NCBI GenBank assembly: GCA_963842835.1
Contig: CAWJIB010000003.1
Coordinates: forward strand, 248,001 to 312,000
Direction: 5' to 3'
From: Roseiarcus sp963842835
GTDB taxonomy: Bacteria > Pseudomonadota > Alphaproteobacteria > Rhizobiales > Beijerinckiaceae
DNA: 64,000 nt
Of the stretch, positions 27,000-34,150 are shown piece after piece. Each line of letters opens with the position of its first letter. The stretch's first letter is position 1. The notes beneath the pieces are model-generated. The model was given only the letters and a program-made list of their open reading frames with translations, ran no database searches and was not told the origin of the DNA. The position numbers were made by a program, and so were the translations under genes.

Positions 27000-27037
27000 T
27001 ATTAAAGCGATGCATTTATAGAGCTTCTTAGGCTGAC

Positions 27038-27502
27038 CTAGTCGTCCTCCAAGCCCGCCGCCGCGCGCGCGAGCCTGGGCGCGAGATCGGCGTCCATGCG
27101 CTCGGCGAGCGCGGCGTGGGCGCGCCGCCAGAACGGCAGGGCGGCTTCCAGCCGGCGCGCGCCGGCCTCGGTGAGCCAGACCGCGCGGCGGCGCAGATCG
27201 GTTTCGACGATCGCGATCTCGACGAGGCCCGCCGCCTCCAGCGCGCGCAGATTGCGCGATAACGTCGACGGGTCGAGATCCATGCCTTCGCTCAACGCGC
27301 CGATCGTATCGTCTTGCGCGCCCGCCAATTGCGCCATCAGCGCGAACTGGGCGAGGCTGAGGCCGCAGCCCTCCATCCGCCGTTCGAGGAATTTGGCGAT
27401 GCGTCGCGCGCCGAGGCGGCTGTTCCAGCCCGAACAGGCCTCCAGCGCCGCGCGCGCCTCCGCACGTAGACGCCGGTCGGGGGATTGCGAGTGGTCGGCC
27501 AT
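27038..27502 (-). CDS. MarR family transcriptional regulator
   Basis: A 154-residue winged-helix regulator. The helix-turn-helix and wing are visible as LAQFALMAQLAGAQDDTIGALSEGMDLDPSTLSRNLRALEAAGLVEIAIVETDLRRRAVWLTEAGARRL (about 55-125), including the wing Asp-x-Arg-Arg. The terminal helices form the dimer interface. It is divergent from a hot-dog thioesterase gene, with interlocking ATGTA/TACAT repeats between them. MarR proteins of this arrangement usually repress both themselves and the neighbour until a small, often aromatic or acyl-CoA, ligand binds. Confidence 0.88.
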   Translation of the reverse strand: MADHSQSPDRRLRAEARAALEACSGWNSRLGARRIAKFLERRMEGCGLSLAQFALMAQLAGAQDDTIGALSEGMDLDPSTLSRNLRALEAAGLVEIAIVETDLRRRAVWLTEAGARRLEAALPFWRRAHAALAERMDADLAPRLARAAAGLEDD

Positions 27503-27508
27503 CGGTGT

Positions 27509-27528
27509 ATGTATCTACATTAAATGTA
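27509..27528. promoter_or_regulatory. Probable MarR operator (interlocking ATGTA/TACAT arms)
   Basis: ATGTA (27509-27513), TC, TACAT (27516-27520), TAA, ATGTA (27524-27528): three alternating arms make two overlapping palindromes in the 45 bp between the divergent marR and thioesterase starts. Their size and position are what MarR dimers use. The binding itself is inferred. Confidence 0.55.
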
Positions 27529-27547
27529 TAGGCATGGAAGCTCGATC

Positions 27548-28036
27548 ATGACCAACGCCGATGCGATTGTCTATGGCGTAGCCCCTCCCGAACACGTCGC
27601 CGCGCTCTCCGGGCGGCAGGTCCTGCAGGCGATGATCGACGGCAAACTGCCGGCGCCGCCGATCGCGCGGACGATGGGGTTCCTGCTGACCGAGGTCGAG
27701 GACGGGTTCGCCGTCTTCGCGGGCGACACCGGCTCGCATCTGCTCAATCCCATGGGGACCGTGCATGGCGGCTGGGCGCTGACGATCATCGACAGCGTGA
27801 CGGGCTGCGCGGCCTATTCGGTGTTGCCGCCCGGCGTCGCCTATACGACCGTCGAGACGAAGGCCAATTTCACCCGCCCGATTCTGGCCGACACGGGCCG
27901 CGTGCGCGCCGAGGGCCGCGTCGTCTCGCGGGGCCGGCAGGTCGTCACCGCCGAAGCGAAGGTGACGGACGCGCGCGGGCGCGTGCTCGCGCACGGAACC
28001 TCGACCCTGCTCGTGCTCGGCGGCGCGCGCGCCTGA
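27548..28036 (+). CDS. PaaI-like hot-dog acyl-CoA thioesterase
   Basis: A 162-residue single hot-dog domain of the PaaI/YdiI group. The active-site region is HLLNPMGTVHGGWALTIIDSVTGCAAYS (about 72-99), with the conserved His-Gly-Gly and the Asp on the following helix. The strands ETKANFTRPIL and GRVRAEGRVVSRGRQVVTAEAKVTDARGRVLAHG follow. It hydrolyses acyl- or aryl-CoA thioesters; the substrate is unknown. The ATG at 27548 has GGAAG seven bases upstream; an earlier ATG at 27524 overlaps the operator. It is likely under control of the divergent MarR. Confidence 0.85.
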   Translation: MTNADAIVYGVAPPEHVAALSGRQVLQAMIDGKLPAPPIARTMGFLLTEVEDGFAVFAGDTGSHLLNPMGTVHGGWALTIIDSVTGCAAYSVLPPGVAYTTVETKANFTRPILADTGRVRAEGRVVSRGRQVVTAEAKVTDARGRVLAHGTSTLLVLGGARA

Positions 28037-28042
28037 GCTTGC

Positions 28043-29089
28043 CTATAGAGCGCTCCACAGCCGGTCGCGAAGGCGTCGGGCGCGGTCGTTCGCGGTCCGT
28101 TGCAGGCGGAACCACAATGGCGGGTCTTCGCATGCGCGGCGACCTGGCGCCAGGAACGTGTCCGCAAAGGTCCGGATCACCGCCGCGGGGGCGAATTCCG
28201 CCACGCGGGCCGACCAGGCGCCGCCCCAGTCGCGAGGTTCGAGATCGCAGAGTTTTTGCACGAGATCGCGCCTCGTCTTGTAGACGAAGCGCGGGTCGTC
28301 GACGAGCACGAGGTGGTTGCGGTCGCGCCCGCCCGCCCAGACCAGCACGGGCTTGTCGCGGGCCAGGAATTCCGCGATCGCCAGGCCGAAAGTCTCGCCG
28401 ACGTAGCGCGCGTTGATTCCGGCGTCGCAGCTCGCCACGAAATCGGCGATCGCCTGGCGGTCGGGCGTCGCCGGGAGATGAACGACGCGCTCGTGCGTCG
28501 TGAAGCGCGCGGTGTTCAAGAGGAGGAACCAGAGGTTCTTTCTGCGCTCGAGCGCCGCTTCGATCGCGCGCGGCGCGAAGGGAACATTGAACTGGTCGAT
28601 CGCGCCGTGCCGGCCGACGACGAAAGCGTCCCGGGGAATGCCGAGTTCGGCTCTCAGGTTTGCCCGCGGCTTCGGCGGATCGACGATATGGGGCACCGCG
28701 GGATAGCGACCCCCGGTCATCGCCTGTGACAGCCATTTCGAGACATAGGCGTAAGAATCGCCGTGGGGATGGAAGAACTTGAACACCTCGTGGACCGCGG
28801 TCCGGCTCGATCGCGAAACGCGCGAATCCTTCCGCGCGGTCTTCAGGAAATAGGCGACGTCGATCCGCTCGCGCTCGATCAGGCGCTGCATTTCCTCTTC
28901 GAACTCATAGGCATAGGTGGAAAATGCATTGGCGAAGCGGGCGACATGGGCCGGCTCGGGAGCCACGCGCGCGTCATGCAGAATGACCGGCTCGACGCCA
29001 ATGAGGGCGCGCGCGTGGAACGCATAGTCGAACAGCGCCACCGCCACGCCGCGCTCGTTGAGCCGGCCGCCGTCGAAACTCACGCGCAT
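28043..29089 (-). CDS. Glycosyltransferase-like protein (GT-B fold)
   Basis: A 348-residue protein. The N-terminal part (MRVSFDGGRLNERGVAVALFDYAFHARALIG) and the C-terminal VGRHGAIDQFN, FLLLNTARF and CDAGINARYVGETFGLAIAEFLARDKPVLVW fit a GT-B glycosyltransferase. The last segment corresponds to the GT4 EX7E loop, E-T-F-G-x4-E. It is shorter in its donor domain than typical members and the usual GRL/EKG element is replaced by GRHGAID. Its sugar donor and acceptor are unknown. It is convergent with the thioesterase gene, with only six bases between the ends. Confidence 0.65.
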   Translation of the reverse strand: MRVSFDGGRLNERGVAVALFDYAFHARALIGVEPVILHDARVAPEPAHVARFANAFSTYAYEFEEEMQRLIERERIDVAYFLKTARKDSRVSRSSRTAVHEVFKFFHPHGDSYAYVSKWLSQAMTGGRYPAVPHIVDPPKPRANLRAELGIPRDAFVVGRHGAIDQFNVPFAPRAIEAALERRKNLWFLLLNTARFTTHERVVHLPATPDRQAIADFVASCDAGINARYVGETFGLAIAEFLARDKPVLVWAGGRDRNHLVLVDDPRFVYKTRRDLVQKLCDLEPRDWGGAWSARVAEFAPAAVIRTFADTFLAPGRRACEDPPLWFRLQRTANDRARRLRDRLWSAL

Positions 29090-29253
29090 GCCTCGTCGTC
29101 CCTTTTCCGCGAATGAATGAGCGCCACTAGCCGATTTCGAGCGGCTTTCCCAGGGTCCGTCCGCCTCGAGCCGGGCGGCGGCTCATCTTGACCTTGACCG
29201 CGCGCGGTCGGCGCGCTCTTGATGGGCCAACGCCTCACGGGAAAGGCCAACGC

Positions 29254-29868
29254 GTGTCCATTTCGTCGCTGCTGCTGTTCGCCGCAGTCTATTTCGCCGC
29301 CGTCGCGACGCCGGGACCGGGCGTGGCGGCTCTCATCGCGCGCGTTCTCGCTCATGGGCTGGCCGGGGTCGCGCCTTTCATTGCGGGTTACGTCGTCGGC
29401 GATCTCATCTGGCTCGCGATCGCGGCGACCGGCATGGCCGTCCTCGCGCATGAATTCGCCGGCCTGTTCGTCGCGTTGAAATTCGCCGGCGTCGCTTATC
29501 TCCTTTATGTGGCCTGGGGCATGGCGCGCGCGTCGACGCCGCTCGGCGCAGCCACGCCGCCCGCGCGCGCGGCGCGGGGCTGGCGCGCGTTCGCCGGCTC
29601 GCTGTCGCTGACGCTCGGTAATCCTAAGGTGATCGTGTTCTTCCTGTCGATCATGCCGCTCGTCGTCGATCTCGACGCGATGACGCCGGCGAGCTTCCTG
29701 GAAATCGCCGCGACTTCGGTGATCGTCCTCTCGGCGACGCTGGCCGGTTATGCGTTCGCCGCCAATCGCGCCCGCGAAATGCTGCGCTCGACGCGGGCGA
29801 TGCGGCTCGTCCATCGCGCCGCCGCCGGCGTCATGGCGGGCGTGGCGCTGGCGATCGCGACGCGCTGA
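29254..29868 (+). CDS. LysE/RhtB family amino-acid exporter
   Basis: A 204-residue membrane protein with six hydrophobic segments. It carries the family signature near the N-terminus (AVATPGPGVAALIARVLAHG) and the second motif GNPKVIVFFLSIMPLVVDL at about 124-142. The GTG at 29254 with AAAGG upstream is chosen because it begins the first helix; the longer frame from 29188 is not hydrophobic. It is followed four bases later by the sugar kinase gene, and a second LysE-type gene lies beyond that. The exported substrate cannot be deduced. Confidence 0.85.
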   Translation: MSISSLLLFAAVYFAAVATPGPGVAALIARVLAHGLAGVAPFIAGYVVGDLIWLAIAATGMAVLAHEFAGLFVALKFAGVAYLLYVAWGMARASTPLGAATPPARAARGWRAFAGSLSLTLGNPKVIVFFLSIMPLVVDLDAMTPASFLEIAATSVIVLSATLAGYAFAANRAREMLRSTRAMRLVHRAAAGVMAGVALAIATR

Positions 29869-29872
29869 CGCC

Positions 29873-30787
29873 ATGGCCGACATTCTCGCCATCGGCGAAG
29901 CGCTCGTCGAACTCAACCAGCCGCAAGACGGCGCGCCGTTCACGCAGGGCTTCGGCGGCGACACCTCGAACGCGATGATCGCGGCGGCGCGCTGTGGCGC
30001 GCGCGCGGGCTATTTTACCGCGGTCGGCGCCGATCGCTTCGGCAAGTCGCTCGCCGCGCTGTGGAGAAACGAGGGCGTCGACGCGAGCGGCATCGTCGTC
30101 AACGGCGGCGCCCACACCGGCCTTTACTTCGTCACCCACGGCCCCGAGGGCCATTCCTTTTCTTACATGCGCGCGGGATCGGCGGCGAGCCGCCTGACCG
30201 AGCTCGATGCGCCGGCGCAAGCGATCCGCGCCGCGCGCATCCTGCATGTCTCGGGAATCAGTCAGGCGATCTCGTCCTCGGCGACAGACTTGGTTTTCGC
30301 CGCCATCGACATCGCGCGCCAGGGCAAGGTCCTCGTTTCCTATGACACGAATTTGCGCCTGAAACTCTGGCCGCTCAGGCGCGCGCGGGCCATCACCCAC
30401 GAAGCGATGCGCAGCGCCAACATCGCGCTGCCCAGCCTCGACGACGCAACGCAGCTCACCGGCCAGAGCGCCCCCGACGCAATCCTCGATTTCTATCTCG
30501 GGCTCGGCGCGCGCGTCGTCGCGCTGAAGCTCGGCAAGGAGGGCTCGGCGGTGGCGACCCCCGAGCGCCGCGAGCGCGTCGCACCGTTCCGCGTCAAGGC
30601 CGTCGACGCGACCGGGGCCGGGGACGCGTTCGACGGCGCGTTTCTCGCCGAATATTCGGCTTGCGGCGATCCGTTCGCGGCGGCGCGTTTCGCCAATGTC
30701 TCGGCGGCGCTCTCGACGCTCGGTTATGGCGCTGTCGCGCCATTGCCGCGGCGCGCCGACGTCGTGGCGGCGATGGCGAAGGGTTGA
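29873..30787 (+). CDS. kdgK: PfkB family carbohydrate kinase, 2-keto-3-deoxygluconate kinase-like
   Basis: A 304-residue ribokinase-fold enzyme. The substrate-binding N-terminus is ILAIGEALVELNQ, then GFGGDTSNAMIAAARCGARAGYFTAVGADRFG (PfkB signature 1 area). VSYDTNLRLKLW precedes the nucleotide site, and the catalytic anion-hole motif is VKAVDATGAGDAFDGAFLAEY (about 238-258, base Asp in GAGD). The pattern YDTNLRLKLWP is typical of KDG kinases, which phosphorylate 2-dehydro-3-deoxygluconate for the Entner-Doudoroff route. A fructokinase is possible. It lies between two LysE-type exporters and is likely cotranscribed with the first. Confidence 0.82.
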   Translation: MADILAIGEALVELNQPQDGAPFTQGFGGDTSNAMIAAARCGARAGYFTAVGADRFGKSLAALWRNEGVDASGIVVNGGAHTGLYFVTHGPEGHSFSYMRAGSAASRLTELDAPAQAIRAARILHVSGISQAISSSATDLVFAAIDIARQGKVLVSYDTNLRLKLWPLRRARAITHEAMRSANIALPSLDDATQLTGQSAPDAILDFYLGLGARVVALKLGKEGSAVATPERRERVAPFRVKAVDATGAGDAFDGAFLAEYSACGDPFAAARFANVSAALSTLGYGAVAPLPRRADVVAAMAKG

Positions 30788-30815
30788 GGCGCGGCGCTAA
30801 AGGATCGAACCAACC

Positions 30816-31457
30816 ATGAACTTCCTTCCCTCGCCGGCCGTGCTTCTCGCCTTCGCGGGCGCCAGCGTGCTGCTCGCGGCGACGCCGGGGCCGGATATGG
30901 CGTTGTTCCTGTCGCGCACTTTGGGGGGCGGGCGTCCGCATGGCTTCGCCGCGCTCGCCGGCGCGATGACGGGGCTTCTCGTCCACACCTTCGCCGCGGC
31001 GCTCGGCCTTTCCGCGCTGCTGGCGGCCTCGCAGCGCGCCTATGACGCGGTGAAACTCGCCGGCGCGCTCTATCTCCTCTATCTCGCCTATGGCGCTCTT
31101 CGCCACGGCGCGGCGCTGCGCCTGGAGGGGCAGGGCGCCTCGGGCGGCGGTCTCGCCCGCAGCTATCTCACGGGGCTGCTGATCAACCTGACCAATCCGA
31201 AGATCGTGCTGTTCTTCGTGACCTTCCTGCCGCAGTTTATCGACGTCGGCGACGCCGCGGCGAGCCAGAAATTCTTTTTTCTCGGCCTCGCCTTCATCGC
31301 CATCGGGGCGAGCGTCAACGCCGGCGTCATTCTCGTCGCCTCGCGCTTCTTCGCCGCCGCCAAGGCCAACCCACGCGCGATCCGCTGGTTCGACTACGGC
31401 TTCGCCGGCCTGATGGGCGCCTTCGCGGCGCGGCTGGCGCTGGCGGGCGGGCGGTAG
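30816..31457 (+). CDS. LysE family translocator
   Basis: A 213-residue exporter of the LysE/RhtB family with six predicted helices. Signature segments are LLAATPGPDMALFLSRTLGGGRPHGFAALAGAMTG at the N-terminus, LYLLYLAYGALRHG after the third helix and LLINLTNPKIVLFFVTFLPQFID. It shares the fold with the LysE-type gene at 29.3 kb, but the two sequences differ substantially, so they are paralogues rather than a recent duplication. The start is an ATG 28 bp after the kinase stop. The substrate is probably an amino acid or a derivative. Confidence 0.87.
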   Translation: MNFLPSPAVLLAFAGASVLLAATPGPDMALFLSRTLGGGRPHGFAALAGAMTGLLVHTFAAALGLSALLAASQRAYDAVKLAGALYLLYLAYGALRHGAALRLEGQGASGGGLARSYLTGLLINLTNPKIVLFFVTFLPQFIDVGDAAASQKFFFLGLAFIAIGASVNAGVILVASRFFAAAKANPRAIRWFDYGFAGLMGAFAARLALAGGR

Positions 31458-31568
31458 GGGGAACCGTTCCGCCGATAAGCCTGAGGCGCGACGATGACGA
31501 GGCGGAAGGTCGCCGTTTGTCGTTTCCGTGTCCGCCTGATAGGCGACGATCCGGCCGGGAGACAAGAC

Positions 31569-31832
31569 ATGTCCAAGCGCATCGACAAGTCCTGGCTCGT
31601 GTTCGACAGCGTCGAGAACGGCGAGCATGATCGCTGCGCCGATCTGTTCCGCCGCCCGGACGGAACCCACGGCTTCGAGGAATTCCGCCGGGACGTCGAG
31701 GACAGCGGCGCCTGGACGCCCGTGCAATATTTCTCCGGGGCCGCCTATTCCTCGAAGGAAGCGGCCCTGGAGGCTGCGATCCAGTCCGTGCCGTGGCTGG
31801 CGGAACGATTGACGGCTCCGCGACGGAGATGA
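31569..31832 (+). CDS. Small conserved hypothetical protein
   Basis: An 87-residue acidic protein (SWLVFDSVENGEHDRCADLF, AAYSSKEAALEAAIQSVPWL). The start is an ATG with GGGAG about eight bases upstream. The composition and codon pattern look genuine, with aromatic residues spaced as in a small folded domain. No signal peptide, membrane segment or metal motif is present. I do not recognise the family. It may be cotranscribed with the upstream LysE gene (111-bp gap) and is convergent with the aminotransferase. Confidence 0.55.
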   Translation: MSKRIDKSWLVFDSVENGEHDRCADLFRRPDGTHGFEEFRRDVEDSGAWTPVQYFSGAAYSSKEAALEAAIQSVPWLAERLTAPRRR

Positions 31833-31913
31833 GGGGCCATTGCGCGGTTCGTTGGCGCTGGAGTTAAGCGAGACGCTCGCCGATTTCGTCATCAAGGCGC
31901 GGGACGCCGCTTC

Positions 31914-33248
31914 TTACGCCGCCACCGCCCCGATCGCCGCCTCCACCGCTTCCCCCAAGCGCTCGACGATCGTATCGATCTGTCCCGCCTCGACGATGAA
32001 AGGCGGCGCGATCAGCACGTGGTCGCCGGCGCGGCCGTCGATCGTTCCGCCCATGGGATAAACCATCAGGCCGCGCGCCATCGCCTCGCGCTTCACGCGC
32101 GCGTGGAGCTTGAGGGCGGGATCGAACGGCGCCTTGCTCGCGCGGTCGGCGACGAGCTCGACGCCGTGGAAGAGGCCGCGTCCTCGGATGTCGCCGACGC
32201 CGGCGCAGGTGGCGAAACGCTCTTCGAGGCGCCGGCGCAGGCGCTCGCCCATCGCAACGACATTGTCGAGCAGCCGGTCGCGCCGGATGACCTGCTGCAC
32301 CGCCAGGCCCGCCGCCGCGGCCATGGGATGGCCCATATAGGTGTGGCCGTGCTGGAAGAAGCCGGAGCCGCCGGCGAAGGCCTCGAATATGGGCTGGCTC
32401 AACAGCACCGCGCCGATCGGCTGATAGCCGCCGCCCAGGCCCTTGGCGATCGTCATCAGGTCAGGCGAGACGCCCTCCTGCGCGCAGGCGTGCAGCGTCC
32501 CGGTGCGCCCCATGCCGCACATCACTTCGTCGAGGATCAGCAGCACGCCGTAGCGATCGCAGATCGCGCGCACGCGCTTGAAATAGTCGGCGACCGGAGG
32601 GACCGCGCCGAGCGTCGCGCCGACCACCGGTTCGGCGACGAAGGCCATGACGGTTTCCGGGCCGAGTTCGACGATCTTGTCTTCCAGCGCTTGCGCCGCG
32701 CGCGCCGCGTAAGCCGCTTCGCTCTCTCCGGCCAGCCGATAGCGGTAGGCGTAGCACGGGTCGATATGATGGGCCTCGATCAGCAAGGGCTGGAACGCCT
32801 CCCGCCGCCAGGCGTTGCCGCCGGCGGCCAGCGCGCCGAGCGTATTGCCGTGATAGCTTTGCTTGCGCGCGATGACGCGTCGTCGCTGCGGCTTGCCTTT
32901 CTCGACGAAATATTGCCGCGCCATCTTCAGCGCCGCCTCGACCGCCTCGGAGCCGCCGCTGACGAGATAGACGCGCGCCAGGCCGTTCGGCGCGTCTTCG
33001 ATGAGCAGGTCGGCGAGCCGCTCGGCGGGCTCCGAGGTGAAGAAGCCGGTATGGGCGTAGGCCAGCGCGTCGAGCTGCGCGTGCAGGGCGGCGATCACGT
33101 CCGGGTGGCCGTGCCCCAGGCAAGAAACGGCGGCGCCGCCGCTCGCGTCGATGTAGCGCCGCCCGTCGCGGTCGAAGATCTCGATTCCCTTGCCGCCGAC
33201 GGCCGTAGGCGGCACGCCGTTGGCGGCGCGATGGAGCAGATGGGTCAT
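31914..33248 (-). CDS. Class III aminotransferase (PLP-dependent)
   Basis: A 444-residue fold-type I aminotransferase. Features are the early GRRYIDASGGAAVSCLGHGHPDV, the phosphate-binding VSGGSEAVEAALKMARQYF, the aromatic stack RKQSYHGNTLGALAAGG, the PLP-ring Asp in LLILDEVMCGMGRTGTLHA and the Schiff-base Lys in LMTIAKGLGGGYQPIGAVL. GHTYMGHPMAAAAGLAVQQV follows. Substrates in this class are omega-amino acids or diamines (beta-alanine, putrescine, taurine types) with pyruvate or 2-oxoglutarate; sequence does not decide between them. It is codirectional with zapA, 43 bp upstream. Confidence 0.9.
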   Translation of the reverse strand: MTHLLHRAANGVPPTAVGGKGIEIFDRDGRRYIDASGGAAVSCLGHGHPDVIAALHAQLDALAYAHTGFFTSEPAERLADLLIEDAPNGLARVYLVSGGSEAVEAALKMARQYFVEKGKPQRRRVIARKQSYHGNTLGALAAGGNAWRREAFQPLLIEAHHIDPCYAYRYRLAGESEAAYAARAAQALEDKIVELGPETVMAFVAEPVVGATLGAVPPVADYFKRVRAICDRYGVLLILDEVMCGMGRTGTLHACAQEGVSPDLMTIAKGLGGGYQPIGAVLLSQPIFEAFAGGSGFFQHGHTYMGHPMAAAAGLAVQQVIRRDRLLDNVVAMGERLRRRLEERFATCAGVGDIRGRGLFHGVELVADRASKAPFDPALKLHARVKREAMARGLMVYPMGGTIDGRAGDHVLIAPPFIVEAGQIDTIVERLGEAVEAAIGAVAA

Positions 33249-33291
33249 CTCAAAGGCCTTGGTTTGCCGGACCGGGCAGGGGTAGCGCGCT

Positions 33292-33660
33292 TTACGACCT
33301 CGCCGACCCGCTCAACGCCGCCGCCAGCTTTTCGATGCGCTGGCTCAGCTCGCCGAACGCCTGCGCCGCCGCGACCGCCTGGATTTCAAAGTCGTGGCGC
33401 GCCGCGCGCTCGCGCTCGACGATGCGTTCGGCCTCGGCTTCGAGCGCCGCGATCCTCGCGCGCGCCTCGGCGCATTCGTCGGCGATGCTGAGCGCGGCCA
33501 TGACGATGAGTCTCTGATCGCCGATTTCGCCGAACGCCTTGTGCATCGCCTCGAATTTGGCGTCGACTTCGCGGGCAAGCAATTCGAGATGCGGTTCCTC
33601 GCCCTCGTTGCAAGCCAGGCGATAGGAGCGTCCGCCGATCGCTACGGTCACTTGCGCCAT
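33292..33660 (-). CDS. zapA: Cell division protein ZapA
   Basis: A 122-residue ZapA (DUF710) protein. The N-terminal globular part is MAQVTVAIGGRSYRLACNEGEEPHLELLAREVDAKFEAMHKAFGEIGDQRLIVMAALSIADE. A long coiled coil (about 62-115, ARARIAALEAEAERIVERERAARHDFE) makes the tetrameric rod. ZapA bundles FtsZ filaments at the division site. It follows the DUF4164 gene on the same strand and is divergent from tkt, an arrangement seen in other Hyphomicrobiales. A 6S RNA gene often sits near zapA; the 43-bp gap downstream is too small for one. Confidence 0.9.
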   Translation of the reverse strand: MAQVTVAIGGRSYRLACNEGEEPHLELLAREVDAKFEAMHKAFGEIGDQRLIVMAALSIADECAEARARIAALEAEAERIVERERAARHDFEIQAVAAAQAFGELSQRIEKLAAALSGSARS

Positions 33661-33706
33661 GCCGTCCGCCTCGTTGGGTCGCCTCGCGCGCGATCGGCGC
33701 CGGGGC

Positions 33707-33997
33707 TCAATTGACGCCGGTCTCGATCGCGCGCTCGATCAGTCCGTCGAGCGCCGCGCTCGCCTGCGCCAGCCTTTTCGCCGCTTCGGCGTTCGCCGCG
33801 TCGAGCGCGCGGGCTCGAGCGAGCGCGCCGTCGAGTTCGACCGCGAGCCGGGCGCGGTCGTCCTGCATCAAGGCGAGTTCCTCGTCGGCGTCGCCCCGCT
33901 TGGCCTCGAGCCGCGCGCGCCGCTCGACCGCCGCCTCCAGGAGATCGATCGCCGCCCGCATGCGCCTCAGGGACGGCTCGAAGGGACCGAGGGCCAT
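33707..33997 (-). CDS. DUF4164 coiled-coil protein
   Basis: A 96-residue protein that is almost entirely coiled coil: EPSLRRMRAAIDLLEAAVERRARLEAKRGDADEELALMQDDRARLAVELDGALARARALDAANAEAAKRLAQASAALDGLI. It fits the short DUF4164 family that precedes zapA in many alphaproteobacteria. The ATG at 33997 with GGAG just upstream is used; a frame from 34021 adds eight residues. Because of its neighbour, a role with the division machinery is often guessed, but nothing in the sequence shows it. Its stop lies 46 bp before zapA. Confidence 0.75.
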   Translation of the reverse strand: MALGPFEPSLRRMRAAIDLLEAAVERRARLEAKRGDADEELALMQDDRARLAVELDGALARARALDAANAEAAKRLAQASAALDGLIERAIETGVN

Positions 33998-34150
33998 TTC
34001 ACTCCATCCTTTATGACACATTGTTTACGCGATGCTTGAAGGAGCCGTCAACGCGTCCACCGCGCGATTGACAGGAGATTGCGCCGGCGCCTATCAACTG
34101 CGCCCCAATCGAGCCAAGCCGCTGTGGCCGGGCGACGCAACGGAGAGCGC

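Noticed and set aside
33249..33291. 6S RNA gene downstream of zapA
   Set aside because: Only 43 bp separate zapA from the aminotransferase gene, too short for the roughly 160-nt RNA.
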